A stretch of 64,000 bases of DNA from Sordariomycetes sp. S80-01Y (Eukaryota; Ascomycota; Sordariomycetes), in assembly GCA_037042185.1 (NCBI GenBank), contig JAXQJY010000024.1, positions 1 through 64,000 on the forward strand. Direction: 5' to 3'. A model generated the notes under the pieces. The model was not told where the DNA came from and searched no databases. It was given only the letters and a program-made list of their open reading frames with translations. Made by a program: the position numbers and the translations under genes. Positions within the stretch are counted from its first letter, which is position 1. Each line of letters opens with the position of its first letter. Positions 13,451 to 24,265 of the stretch are shown here, piece by piece.

Positions 13451-14489
13451 CTGAGGTCCCTCAATTCGGTGCCGGTCTAGCGTGTTACCTTTGTCGTCGT
13501 GGGATTGTGCGTTGGAAATATGACGACGTAGTGTTGTGCTTCTTGCCCCGCCATCCCACCACGTCTGTCGGGGTTTCCTGCCGTCGCACTTACCCTGCAG
13601 CTGGCTCCAGACAGTGGTTTGCTTCCTACAAAACGTCTACAGAGCTTAGGCCCTTCAGTTACCAGTCCTTAGCCTGCCAGCTATTCATTTTTATTTTTAC
13701 TTTAATTTTTATTTTTATCGGCTCGCGTCCTGTGTTTTTCTTTTAAGAACGCTGTGTGTCTATCACGTTGTCGACAAGCCAGACACGGCTTTTTTCAGCC
13801 AAGGTCAGTGCATCACAGTGAGTCAGAACAAAGCACGACCTCTCCCTGGTTGAGTTAACACGTACTAGAACAGTCATCTGGCACTCCCTACGTCTTTGTT
13901 CTCATCACGAGACTTTTGGAATTATTATGGACACGAGACAGCTTCGGCTACTACCCGGTGTTAGTACTTCTAAGTACTAAGTAGCAGTAGTATTGTAGTA
14001 GGCCAGGGGAATGACTGACGGAGGTCGAGCCCTCGATTGAGACCGCCGCCCGATTGAAGGAACACCCCCCAATGGAGTGGCAACTGCCCCGCCCCGGCTC
14101 CGGCGTTGCTGCCGGCACCATGGCCAATCAAAAGCCCGGAGACATGGCACGACCCATTGAGCACGTGCAGATGACCGAACCAACGGAAGATCGGCTGCAG
14201 TCCAGGCTTGCAGAGGCTCCCAATTGCGCGCACGTTCAGGATTTCTCGAGTCTCGATTCTCTCGGCATGGCGTGCCTTGGGTGCCTATTTGATAAACCCA
14301 TGCCCAGCTACTGCCACCGACAATGGCGAACGCGATGTTCGTTCCCTGTACCACAGTTTCCGCGATGCACACCCAGCCTTCCCTTACGATCGAACTCCAT
14401 GATCAGCATTGACGGCCACCGATTTTCAAGGCACACATACCGCGGCGCAACACTTTAGCTGTACGCGTACTTCCACATTCGAAGCAGCC
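13451..14489. promoter_or_regulatory. Divergent promoter region of JJJ1 and the SPX-RING gene
   Basis: About 1 kb. It includes an AT-rich, T-dominated low-complexity tract near 13684-13745. A plus-strand open frame starts at an ATG at about 14072 and stops at 14458, just before the SPX-RING start. That frame shows no similarity I recognise; it could be an upstream ORF if transcription starts early. Confidence 0.4.
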
Positions 14490-15913
14490 ATGAAGTTCGC
14501 CCGTGACTTCAGAGAGTCGCTTGCTAGCCAAGGCTTCCCCCAACATTGGGTAGACCAGGCGATACCATACGGCCAGCTCAAGAAATGCCTGAAGAAAGTA
14601 CAGAAAGAACTTCAGGATTTAGGCCTGGATCCCGAAACCCTGCAATCCCTAACGGATCCCGACAGCACCTCTCCAATCGCTCTCAAGTATCAATTACAAG
14701 CCTCCAACGACTCAAATCTTGTTCGCCCGACTCTTACAGTCGATGTTCACCTCAAGGACGGCGTGGTCGTAGACGCCTCCCTCACATCCTCTTCACGCCG
14801 TTTCCTCCAGCGAGTAGCCACCGATATCGCCGCCAACGGTCGGCGACTGTCAAGCGATGTCTCCCCCCTGGATGCGAAACACGAACACAACGATATCACG
14901 GGCGATCACGCCGACACGGCGCCTGCCATGACAGAAGAGGCATCACAGCAGGATGGCAACCACGAGACGATAGAAGTGCCACTCGTTTTTGACAGTCAGT
15001 TCTTCGAGATGCTACAGAGCGACGTCTACAACATCGACGCCTTGCAAGCAGACGAGCAGAAACACATGACGGAGGAAATCGTCGAGCTGCGCAACGAGAT
15101 CTCCGCCGTATCGAAACCAAGCCGGTTTTCGAAGACCGATCTTGCACGGTGGAGATCGATATTCGAGCTGTACTTAGACGCCGAAGTCTTCTTCGCCACG
15201 CATGAGCAGAATCATGGGTCAAGAACCAGCCAGGCCGCCCTGAAGCAGCTTCAGTGGTTTCAGGGTGAGGTGGAGAAGAAACAGCTGGCGAGCAAGTTCA
15301 AACTCGTCGAGAGTCAGGTGGCATTCACCAGATTCATCAGACTCAATGCCAGCTTGTTAAAAAATCTGCAATTTCAAGAGCTGAACCAGACAGCTGTTTT
15401 CAAAATTCTTAAGAAATTCGACAAGCGCACAGCCCTGGGGATATCGAAGACGTTCCGATCAGCCGTGCAACCTCATAGACTCATGGCAGGCAACATCAGT
15501 AAGGACGTCTGCGCCCAAATGTCACAGGAACTTGTGACGGTCGTTCCCCAACTCAACGATTATCTGTGCCCCGTGTGTTTTGCCGTGGCTTACCAGCCTG
15601 TTCGCCTGGACTGCCAACATGTCTTCTGTATAAGATGTGTGGTCAAGATTCAGCGCCGCCAGGAGAAGCATTGCCCTCTCTGCCGGGCCGACGTTGTAAT
15701 GAACGCCTCCGCAGGTAAGTCAGACGTGTACCCTCATGTCCTGTGATTCAAGGTTGATGATTCGCTGTAGGAAACCTGGATGTTGCACTATCCAAATACA
15801 TGAAGAAGTACTTTTCTAAAGAAGTTAAAGAGAAGCAGCGAGCAAACGAAGTCGAGCGCGGCATCGAGGATTACGGACCCTCCTATACGCATAAAGAGTG
15901 TATCGTCATGTGA
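14490..15913 (+). CDS. SPX-RING E3 ubiquitin ligase (Pqr1-like)
   Basis: Likely E3 ligase with a phosphate/inositol-pyrophosphate sensing SPX domain; S. pombe Pqr1 of this architecture limits phosphate uptake. Exons are 14490-15714 and 15771-15913, giving 455 residues. The SPX domain begins at the first residues (MKFARDFRESLASQGFPQHW) with the second SPX motif YGQLKKCLKKVQKEL. Its third part is around ELNQTAVFKILKKFDKRTAL, containing the Lys cluster that binds inositol pyrophosphate. A C3HC4 RING runs from Cys360 to Cys399 (CPVCFAVAYQPVRLDCQHVF ... CPLC). The tail ends THKECIVM, a CaaX-type box. The start was chosen because SPX domains begin at the protein N-terminus. Relationship to phosphate homeostasis is by family; the membrane anchoring hint is my inference. 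Confidence 0.9.
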
Positions 15914-16139
15914 GAAACCGGACGGCATTGTTGATGAAGGACACTGCAAAGGAGTATATTGACCGAACTACTGATGCCACTTGACTATTTACGATACGCA
16001 CGGTGACCCCGGCATGTTGAGAATCACCACACATACCAGGCTCACCTCCGGATGGTGGTAGAATGTTGGTCTTGACCCGGCCTTGGATCAGTGGCCTGCG
16101 GCTCCCCAGGACTGCCACTATGGCCTCAGCCCACCAATA

Positions 16140-18066
16140 CTATCGAGCCAGCATCCCAGCAGCAGTAGCCAAGGCCTTTTCAAAAGTTGCCTGAAGCTCA
16201 GGCGTATCTTCGAGGCCAACGCTGACTCGAACAAGGTATGGATCGACACCGAATTGCTTCGCCCACGGAAGCTCTTGGTAATGCGCCAGGAGCACATATG
16301 GCGAGCAGAGAGTGAAGTTGGTACCCAAGCTAGGGCCCTTCGCAATCTCCATCCCATCATAGAAGGCTTGTGCATGACCCTGCTCATGGAACACGATCGA
16401 CAAGAGGCCACCGTACCCGCCTTCTGGCAGACGGAAGGCATCATAGATTGAGCGGGAGGGGTTGCACTTCGGATAATAGACGTCCTTAACCAAAGGACTA
16501 CGCTGGAGGCTCTCGCAGATGGCCTCGGAGTTGCTGTTAATACGAACGACGCGAGACGCAAAGTCTCGACTGTTCCTTTCCATGAAGACCACATCTTCTG
16601 GCCAATACGTATCCTCAAATGACGTGATCATTGCGTTCTTGAGCGCCTCATAGTACCGACTCTCAGGGTTAAGGATGGCACTGCCGCCCATCACGTTCGA
16701 GTCGCCGGAGAAAATCTTGGTAAGACTGCTGACTACAATGTCTGATACCGGCAGCACGTTGATATTGGCGAATGTTCCAATCGTCTCGTCTACCACGACA
16801 GCGAAGTCGTACTCATCCGCCAGCCTTCGTATGCGATGAAGGTCCGGGCATTTTAGCAGTGGGTTGCCTGGAAACTCGCAGAAAAGTGACATGAATCGCT
16901 CGCCGCCTCGGAGTCGCTTCTCGAGGTCGTCCAAGTCTTGAGAGGAACCATCGCCGTAGAAGATACACCCGGGGCCAAACTTTTGAAGAATCTTCAACGT
17001 GTCAACGTAGGGGAACCCGAAGTTTATGCTCTGCTGAGGCTGCCTAGCACCCAGTAGAGCTTGATGAGCGTTGAAAATGGCGTTCATGCCGCAAGGAAAG
17101 AGATAGACGTCCTCTTCGCGAAGACTGTGCAGGCCGCGAGTGTTCTCGGTCATATCAGGAATCGGGCCGTCGGCCATATCGATGTCTGCAACGACAGCAC
17201 CAGCGATACGTCTTCGAATGGCAGACTTGGCTCGCTCCACAAGGGAGAGATCTAGATTCCTGCCAAAGCGTTCTTCAAGGAAACGAGAGCTTTCAAGCGT
17301 GTCCGTACTGCCGTTGGTCAGAGTGTCCCTGACCTTAGGGACCGGGGTGATCCCGTCGATTGAGCCAGGCCTTGTGTACCGCCTCGGCCCCTTCAGAGGT
17401 CGACTAGAAACAGAGGAGCAATTCTGGGTCTGTGTGGATTGTGGTACAAGGAGTTGGTCCTTATAAAGACCATGGCAGAACTCAGCGCGTCTGCTTGACA
17501 CGCCATCGCCCGTGTGCTGCCAGTACTGCTTTGCCAGGGGTTGAGCGTCGTGAGGATATACGACGGCAGAGATGGCAGGGGCTAGCTGGGATAGCATTGG
17601 CGAGATAGAAGCAGACGGGTTCAAGGCCAAGTCAATAACTGTTAGACGAGCGGCGACCTCGGGAGTGGCTCTTTGCTTGATGAAGTCCAAACATCGTCTT
17701 GCCACCCTGGGCGAAGGGAAGAGCATGGCTTGACAGCCAGGCGGGGCGTGCCGAGCTACAATCTGATCGGCAAATGCCTGGATAGTTTTGTGCACAAAGA
17801 AGCTTCTTCTTGTTAGCTTATGAATGTTGCCGATGGGACCAAAACTTACCGAGGGTAGCCAGTTTTCAACTTGCTAACAACCCACGACTCTCCCTCTTCA
17901 TAACCAACGTTTGACTCCCATGTCGGAAGAGAGACACTCACAGCCTCCGACCAAAGTTAGCGATTCGTACATAGCCTGCCGACAGGAAGGAGGACGGAAT
18001 GCAAAGTGAGCGACTCACATGAGGCGTATCGGCGGGGATCGTTTCCCCAAGATCAAATGCAGGCAT
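16140..18066 (-). CDS. Cystathionine gamma-synthase
   Basis: PLP enzyme of transsulfuration that joins cysteine with O-acetyl- or O-succinylhomoserine to make cystathionine (fungal Str2/met-7 type). Exons are 18066-18019, 17944-17850 and 17802-16140, giving 601 residues. The first two short exons were found by splicing: [16 protein letters not shown] joins [18 protein letters not shown] and then [11 protein letters not shown]. The Cys/Met-metabolism PLP fold is clear in the second half: [19 protein letters not shown], the VVVDETIG strand, and the PLP-binding lysine in [12 protein letters not shown] (about Lys410). The C-terminal [14 protein letters not shown] is typical. The first approximately 200 residues are longer than in bacterial MetB, as usual for this fungal class. 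Convergent with the SPX-RING gene, about 225 bases away. Confidence 0.9.
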
Positions 18067-18617
18067 CTTGATACGAGTTTGACAGATGTATGCTCTCGAA
18101 ATCGTCTATCTGTGGTTCTCTGTGTGGTGTATCAAGCCGCAGTTGCAAGAGAGGGTAGGTTGGCGGGGCTCGTTCTTGAAGAGAGGTTTACGAAGTTGAC
18201 ACGGCAGTGCGCCTGGGATTCGGTGTGGGTGAGGCGCTAGATCAGGTTAATTGTGTTCGGCAACAGGCGAAAATAAAAAGGGCCAAATGTAATGCTGTCG
18301 TTTAGTGGTTGGGAGGGATTGCAAGCCGACATGGCCTATTGATTTTTTTCTCTCACTGAGTCGCAAGCCGAGAATCGGAGGAGACGATGGTGGGGGAGGG
18401 GCAATTTCCGTACTAGTGTAGTCTTAGCCAACCTTGAACCTGGTCGAAGTCACACAGAGCAGGGATAACCCATACGGGGGATTTGCTATAGTAGACACGC
18501 GACAGTGCTTCATGTATATATATATATCTATATATATGCTCTGGGAACTGGTACAGGATAAGCATGAGATTGAGATTTGCGTATTAGTTACTGGCGAGTC
18601 TCTGGCGCCACGGCTCA
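18067..18617. promoter_or_regulatory. Upstream region of the cystathionine gamma-synthase gene
   Basis: About 550 bases between two minus-strand genes; no gene seen. A short AT dinucleotide microsatellite of TATATA type lies at about 18514-18537. Confidence 0.4.
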
Positions 18618-20357
18618 TCAATGCCGACTCTTGCGACTGCGACGTTTGCTGCCCGCGCAACTAATGCTGTCACTGGGAGCGAGGCTCACCATGTCGTCGT
18701 CCCAATTAGCATGACTACTGCCCACTCCACTCATAGGCAACGGCACCTCCCATGGATCCCAATGAGCGTGGCTACTGCCAACAACACTTCTAGGAAGGGG
18801 GATGCGCCTGGCGGAGACGTGACTTGACGCCCTGATCGGCATTTCCCTGGGTGTCTCGCGCATCGTTGCCGCACTGACCTGGCTTGGAGCGCGGCGCCCC
18901 CTTGACGCAGTTTCGTACTCGGAGGCGTGAGGCTCACGGCTCGCCGGTCGCGTCGTCGACCTTGAGCGGTGACTGCGAGCTGAGACGTACGACGTCCTGT
19001 CGGGTTCAATGGTAGACCTGTGAGTCCGCGACAGAGGCGGACGAGACACCACGGAGTCGGGCGCAGCACTTCGCCGTGACGGTGCCTGGCTCCGACGATC
19101 CCATTCATGGCTAGGCTCCATAGGCAGCCGTTCTTTTGGCGTTTCGCTGCGCGCACGTGTGCTAGGGGCGCGACGGGAGCTGCGAACTGTGTGTCGGCTA
19201 CGAGAATCGTCCAGATCATCGACTCGGCGACTCTGCGAGGACGCTCGGCTACGGGCGACTGATTTAGCCGCGGGCTCTTGGATGAGGTAGCGAGGAGGAG
19301 GAGGAGGTGCAGGGACCACGCCGTAGTCAACATCGTCGTCGCCATCACCACCGGTGTGGCCACCACGAAGTCCAAATGACTGGAATTCGGGGTCAGCAAA
19401 TCTCCGCGGAATGCTGTGCTCGTGCGTGCTCTTCTTGAAGGCATCGTAACGAGGCGGGTTATAGTGACCAGTGACGGGCTTCTCGTGAAAGGTGGCTCTG
19501 CGTGAAACCGTTGGCCTGCGCTGTGGTTCCTGCTCCTGGCGGTGTGGCGTTTCCCTGGAGGGCGAAGACTCGGAGCTGTTCGACACCCAGCCGTAAGTGA
19601 GAGCCGCGCCGGCGGCTACGCCGAGCAAAGCCCCTACGACTGTAGTCGTGTTCAGGCCATCGGTGAGTGAGCTCTGTCGAGGCGTGGTGGATTGTTCTGG
19701 AGCTGGCGCGTTGGGGTCCTGAGGCCGCGGCGTTGCGGTGGGAGGGGATCTCGCGTGTGATGAGTGGCCGTTGTACTGAGAGGGCGCCATTGTGGACTTG
19801 TGGGCGACCCTGAAGCAAGAATTGAAGGGGCCTTGACCGACCTCGTGAGGCTCAAACGTGTGTCTCCAGTCTAACACACGGGCAGGGTCGCTGCGGTCCG
19901 GTGGTGGATCGGGACAGACGACTTCGAGTCTGTTCCCGTCGTGATCGTACACAACAACTCGCGTTGAACAGTGACCGCCCCTGTTGCTCCGGAATGGTCC
20001 CTTCAAAGCCTGTTGCCGATCGTCGTATACGAGTTCAAGGCCCCTGTCGTCTCGAAACAGCGACCAGGACGGAGGGTCGGCCCTGAGCCAGCAGGTGTGA
20101 AGATGTGAGAGAGCAGATTTCGAAGGGGCGCTCAGCAGCACCGAGGACAGGCGCGGGGGCTTCAGAGGGTGCTCGGACTGTCGAACCTGGAGGACAATAC
20201 TGTCTGGGTCAGGGCCGTAAGCAACCCAGCACTGCAGTTCCGAGGAGTCGCGATGGACCGGATCTGGGGAGATGCACCGAAGACCAAGGGGTTGTAAGAC
20301 AGCCGAGAAGAATGACGAGGACGATGGTAAGTGGGAGACTTCGAAGTAGGGAATCAT
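18618..20357 (-). CDS. VOC (glyoxalase-like) domain protein with one membrane segment and Ser/Arg-rich tail
   Basis: Intronless frame of 579 residues from the ATG at 20357 (MIPYFEVSHLPSSSSFFSAV). A longer upstream extension is open but lacks family support. Residues 1-150 look like a vicinal-oxygen-chelate fold: opening FEVSHL and FF..VLQPLG, closing VVVYDHDGNRLEVVCPD, the usual end of glyoxalase/dioxygenase-like domains. A Pro/Ser/Thr-rich stretch follows. A single hydrophobic, Gly/Ala-rich segment sits at about 238-258 (TVVGALLGVAAGAALTYGWV). Then about 320 residues are dominated by Ser, Arg, Pro and His and end in KRRSRKSRH. VOC proteins act on small molecules through a metal; no substrate can be named. 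The membrane and tail parts are unusual for the family. A missed intron or a join of two genes cannot be excluded. Confidence 0.7.
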   Translation of the reverse strand: MIPYFEVSHLPSSSSFFSAVLQPLGLRCISPDPVHRDSSELQCWVAYGPDPDSIVLQVRQSEHPLKPPRLSSVLLSAPSKSALSHLHTCWLRADPPSWSLFRDDRGLELVYDDRQQALKGPFRSNRGGHCSTRVVVYDHDGNRLEVVCPDPPPDRSDPARVLDWRHTFEPHEVGQGPFNSCFRVAHKSTMAPSQYNGHSSHARSPPTATPRPQDPNAPAPEQSTTPRQSSLTDGLNTTTVVGALLGVAAGAALTYGWVSNSSESSPSRETPHRQEQEPQRRPTVSRRATFHEKPVTGHYNPPRYDAFKKSTHEHSIPRRFADPEFQSFGLRGGHTGGDGDDDVDYGVVPAPPPPPRYLIQEPAAKSVARSRASSQSRRVDDLDDSRSRHTVRSSRRAPSTRARSETPKERLPMEPSHEWDRRSQAPSRRSAAPDSVVSRPPLSRTHRSTIEPDRTSYVSARSHRSRSTTRPASREPHASEYETASRGRRAPSQVSAATMRETPREMPIRASSHVSARRIPLPRSVVGSSHAHWDPWEVPLPMSGVGSSHANWDDDMVSLAPSDSISCAGSKRRSRKSRH

Positions 20358-21932
20358 GCCTCTACTGTTATATACACGCGAAGCGCCGAGTCGCAGATAT
20401 TGAGGGTGGAAATGGCGGTCGTGCCGTGCTGTGGAGGCAGTACCAGGACCCGGAGTCGCAGTCGTGCCTGATCGAGGCCTGGGCCGTGCCGAGAGTCTGA
20501 GGTGCAGTCCGGTCGATCTCGCCGCTGGGATCTCCAAGCACCTCCTTGACCGCTTATGAACGCGGTGTTTCGGCAGTTTGATGTAGTTGCCTCTACCTGG
20601 TGTTGGGGCCTGAACACTTACGGAGGAGGAGGACAGTCGCGGGCTGACGACATGGGGACTCGCAGCCCTTTCTTTGCCTTCGGCACGGGAACGAGAGTCG
20701 AGCGTTCAGCCCAGCCCTCTCTGTCGCCCCGAGTGAGGCACCGTGCAGAGCAGCTCGAGTGGCCGCCATTGGCGACGAGACACGTCCGATGCGCATTGCA
20801 ACAGCTGCAGCCTGCAGGGCGGCCCATCGATAGCCCAGCAACAGGGCCAGCATATGGTAGCAGGGTAGGCGACCTCCAAGTCGTGGTGGCGCGCTGGGCT
20901 GCCACGTCGGCCAAACTCCACTCACTGGCGGTCAAACATGGAGAAGCAACTGCACTGCGTCTTCGTTGCGTGACGGAGCTGGTCACCCGGGCTGGTGGCA
21001 GACTCTTTTCTGAGGGACCAGTAACCTGCCCTGTGAGGCAGGTCGTGTAATCTATACATAGGCAGTCACCTCGACAGTATCATATCTGCCTAGGTAAGTA
21101 GGTATTGCCTTACCTTTTACCTTAGAAGCGTGAGTTACTCCCCGATGGTGCTCACAATCTCACGGTGGATCGACAACGTTGGCGCCAGCCTCGAACTGGC
21201 CAATCCCCTCCAGCATTTGGCTATGACTCGCCAAAAGGGGCTTGAGTATACGGTAGGAGTACTGGTTTGCATCGTGACATTCAGCTCCGGTGCACTTCAA
21301 AGCTTCTTGCGAGCTCTGATGTCTGGAGTCTGAAGCATTTTTGACACAGCTGCCATCACTTGTGGGCTGCACTTTTCGCTTGAAGCATTCACTCTAGGGC
21401 ACCAGCACTTACTATTGCTCATTGTATGTATGTCCGGCCTTGGGGACGACCTCACGGTGAAGACAATAACCCTGGTAAATTATACGCAGTGCCTTGAGTT
21501 GAGGACTGGGATCACAACTGTACTCTCGTTGGTGGAGGTATGCAAGATTGATAGGATAGCCATCTTCTTTACGAGCTCCCCAGAAACACAAAATCCGGCT
21601 TCCGCTTCCTTCCACTTTGCTTGCCCTGCAGGCCTCCTGGGCACCAGTGCTTGCGGTCATGAGGGAGCATGACCCTCTCCAAACAGCTGCAAAGAGCTCC
21701 TAACGGGGTGTGGTTGAGCCAAGTTGAAGTGACTCAACAATATGAAACATCGGTTCATATTGTGGATCCGGTGTTGAACGCCTTCAAGTTTTGGTTGTAA
21801 AAACAAATGATAGCGTAAAATCCGGTCGATCCAGTCGATTGAAGGACTGCAACCCCGAGCGGCGATGTTGTATCACCGGCCGGGGATGTAGTCCGGTATT
21901 GTCTAGACCGCTCCATCCTCACTTCCAGTCGC
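20358..21932. other. Intergenic, no gene recognised
   Basis: About 1.6 kb between two minus-strand genes; it holds the promoter of the VOC gene and the 3' flank of EMG1. GC-rich overlapping frames (to 164 codons) near 20556-21050 have no recognisable family or start context. Around 21088-21125 there are clustered CTAGGTA/TACCTTA-type short repeats. Confidence 0.4.
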
Positions 21933-22790
21933 TCATAACACGTCCCAAACATCCTCGACTGCGTGGCAGAACTTGCTACACGCGACGCTGGCGGATAGGG
22001 AGTAGTTGCTGATTGCAATCTTTTCGTCGACCATGGAGTCCGCAAAGCTGTCGTTGCCCTTAGCCATGGCGCCTACGAAGACACAGATGCTCTCCTTCGG
22101 CTCAAGGGTCTCAATATAATCGCGGCAGCGGACGAGCTCGGAATCGAAACTCAGAGTAACCTTTCGGCAGTTTGGGGGAAGATGGTCAGTAATTGGGTTC
22201 GGGATGACTCTAAGAAGTTTTTCGTTCGAGTTCGTAGACCTAATGGCCAATCGGTGGAGGAGCTGAACCATGAGACCGGCGAATCGCTTGAAGGTTCGGG
22301 GAATCCGGACAGAGGGCGATACTTCAATCAGAACGCCTTTGGCTGTGTGTATGTATATCTGCAGCCTCCCGGCCTTGTTAATCGGGGAGTCAAGCAAGGT
22401 CAGCAGGCACTAGAAACAGTAAAATAGTCAGCATGTTGAATGCAGACTGGCTATAGCGCCGGAGTTGAGAGGTAGAGGTAGAACCTGATGGGTGATGTCT
22501 GGACGAGCATCGCTGATGTCTCGATTCATCTTGCGCAAGACGCCAATGTGTTCGTCGCTGTTGAGCAAAGAATACTTGTCCTCTCGATGCATGCCAGCCC
22601 GGCTGGAGCCGCCATGCGATGCTTTGTAAGTCTCTAGACTGGCATTGGAGAGCACGACGATGAGACGAGGCGTGTCCTTGTCGCTAGGCGGGATCGGCAC
22701 ATTTTGCTCGGCCACGAGTTGCGGTAGAGAGGGAGGGGGAAGCGATTGGGTACCTGCGTTGCCATCGATCTTGGTCAGTCTCGAATCCAT
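21933..22790 (-). CDS. EMG1: 18S rRNA pseudouridine N1-methyltransferase Emg1/Nep1
   Basis: Nucleolar SPOUT-family enzyme that methylates the hypermodified pseudouridine of 18S rRNA and is needed for 40S subunit assembly. Exons are 22790-22485 and 22409-21933, giving 260 residues. Conserved blocks: [49 protein letters not shown] joined by splicing to [64 protein letters not shown], and the SAM-binding knot segment [19 protein letters not shown] chose the ATG giving [10 protein letters not shown]. An in-frame ATG at 22922 would add 44 residues including a Leu-Gln dipeptide repeat encoded by a hexamer microsatellite. Divergent from mitochondrial S17. Confidence 0.95.
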
Positions 22791-22808
22791 GTTGAATGAT
22801 TTGTCGTG

Positions 22809-22862
22809 TTGAAGTTGAAGTTGAAGTTGAAGTTGAAGTTGAAGTTGAAGTTGAAGTTGAAG
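22809..22862. repeat. (TTGAAG)9 hexanucleotide microsatellite
   Basis: Nine perfect copies of TTGAAG, followed by a partial copy, lie 19 bases upstream of the EMG1 start. On the minus strand the unit reads CTTCAA and is open in all three frames (Leu-Gln, Phe-Asn or Ser-Thr dipeptides). Confidence 0.95.
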
Positions 22863-23714
22863 TTGATTTTGGTTTGACTCGTCGAAAAAGGGAGAAGAAG
22901 CGTGGAACAGTGAAGTGCGCATAAGAACTGGAGCTGGAAAAAGAACAATCTGGGGGCCGGCTCAACACTCGCAGCTGGTGACAGGAGTCGTAGTACTACA
23001 GTAGTTGTTGAGCTTGACAAGCCGGCTGTCGATCAAACCCTCGAGATTTGCAAATAGGTGTGGTAGTAGAAAGGATTGCTGCTTACGGGGCCTCTTGACG
23101 CCAGCTGTGCGCTCGGCAGGAGACATCTTGGATGTCAATTGTCGTGTGTTGTTTACGGCTTGCTGTTTGTGCCCCGGGGTCTGGCGCGTTGATTGGTGAT
23201 TCTTGTCTCAAATTGCTCGAGCTGGCAAACGTGCAGGATTGTTCAACTTGTGCGTACTCTGCCCTTGATGCGACTCGATGTGAAAGACCGACGATAGTCG
23301 ATTGCAAGAGGGGAGCAGGTTGAAAACTAATGTAGAAAGGATCCGGGGGGAATTGAGTGCTTGAAAGGCGGGGGAGCGATTTTGTTCGAGATGAGACCGG
23401 ACAAGTCTTGCAGGCTCTTCTTCCGAGGGGGATGGATGCCTTCGAAATTGTTCCGGGCCTCCAGCCGAAGAACGGGCTGCCTGCAAACTCACTCACAAAA
23501 TTGTGGAGCTCTGAGAACGAAACTTACATAATACAGAGCACTGCCTCTGATCCAATCACAGCGCGACTCCTTCGCGGCTGTGTTCCATGAACAGGTCGAC
23601 AGCCTCGAAAAAGTGTACCGACAGCCTGGTCTAGCACCAGAAAATCCACCCTACCCTCCTGGACGCTTCAGAAACGCCCGAACGACACAAAAACGAGCGT
23701 GAACCATCGTCAAG
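22863..23714. promoter_or_regulatory. Divergent promoter region of EMG1 and mitochondrial S17
   Basis: About 850 bases outside the microsatellite, without a recognised gene. Both promoters must lie here. Confidence 0.45.
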
Positions 23715-24265
23715 ATGTCGACTCCCGTAGCGAAAGCAGCGCTGAGGGTGAAGCACGAGTTGCGCGGCGTCGTTGTATCTTCCGGATTGATGGACAAGAC
23801 AGTAAAGGTCCGGGTGGGAGGCTCAAAATGGAACAAGATTGTCCACAAGGTTCGGCGACTTTTTGTGGAAAATGAGCTTGCTCGATTGACACTTCATAGT
23901 GGTATGCCGATCCTAAACACTACTTGGTACACGACCCAAACACCTCTCTACGAACCGGCGATGTGGTCGCCATCCAGCCGGGATGGCCTACATCGCAACA
24001 CAAACGTCACGTTGTCAAACATATTATTGTGCCATTCGGCTCTACCATAGAGCAGCGCCCACCAGTGCCCACTCTCGAAGAGCTGATCGCCGGCTATGAG
24101 GGAAAGAAGGCCGAGAAAGACGAGCGAAGAGCAGCTCGACGAGCAGCCCAGTATGCTGAAAAGAGGGCAGAGAAGGGCAAGACAGAGATGGACATCAAGA
24201 ATCTCGAGGCAAAGGCGAGCGAAGAGGCAAAGGCGAGTAGTATGGAAAAGGCGAGCATAGAGTGA
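23715..24265 (+). CDS. Mitochondrial small-subunit ribosomal protein S17 (uS17m)
   Basis: Component of the mitochondrial 37S/28S ribosomal subunit, binding rRNA through an OB fold. Exons are 23715-23849 and 23900-24265, giving 166 residues. The first exon has the S17 start LRGVVVSSGLMDKTVKVRVG. Splicing out a 50-nt intron gives WNKIVHKWYADPKHYLVHDP followed by NTSLRTGDVVAIQPGW, the signature of mitochondrial S17 proteins. The C-terminal 70 residues are a charged, Lys/Glu/Ala-rich helix absent from bacterial S17 but common in fungal homologues. If the intron were retained, the frame would read on to 24050 with an unrelated tail, so the splice is needed for the motif. Confidence 0.92.

Noticed and set aside
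18514-18537. TATATA run as a possible promoter TATA box
   Set aside because: It lies downstream of the VOC gene stop and is a simple dinucleotide microsatellite, with no gene starting next to it.
20358-20537. A 60-residue upstream extension of the VOC protein
   Set aside because: Open but Arg/Pro-rich and unlike VOC N-termini, which normally begin close to the first beta strand as at 20357.
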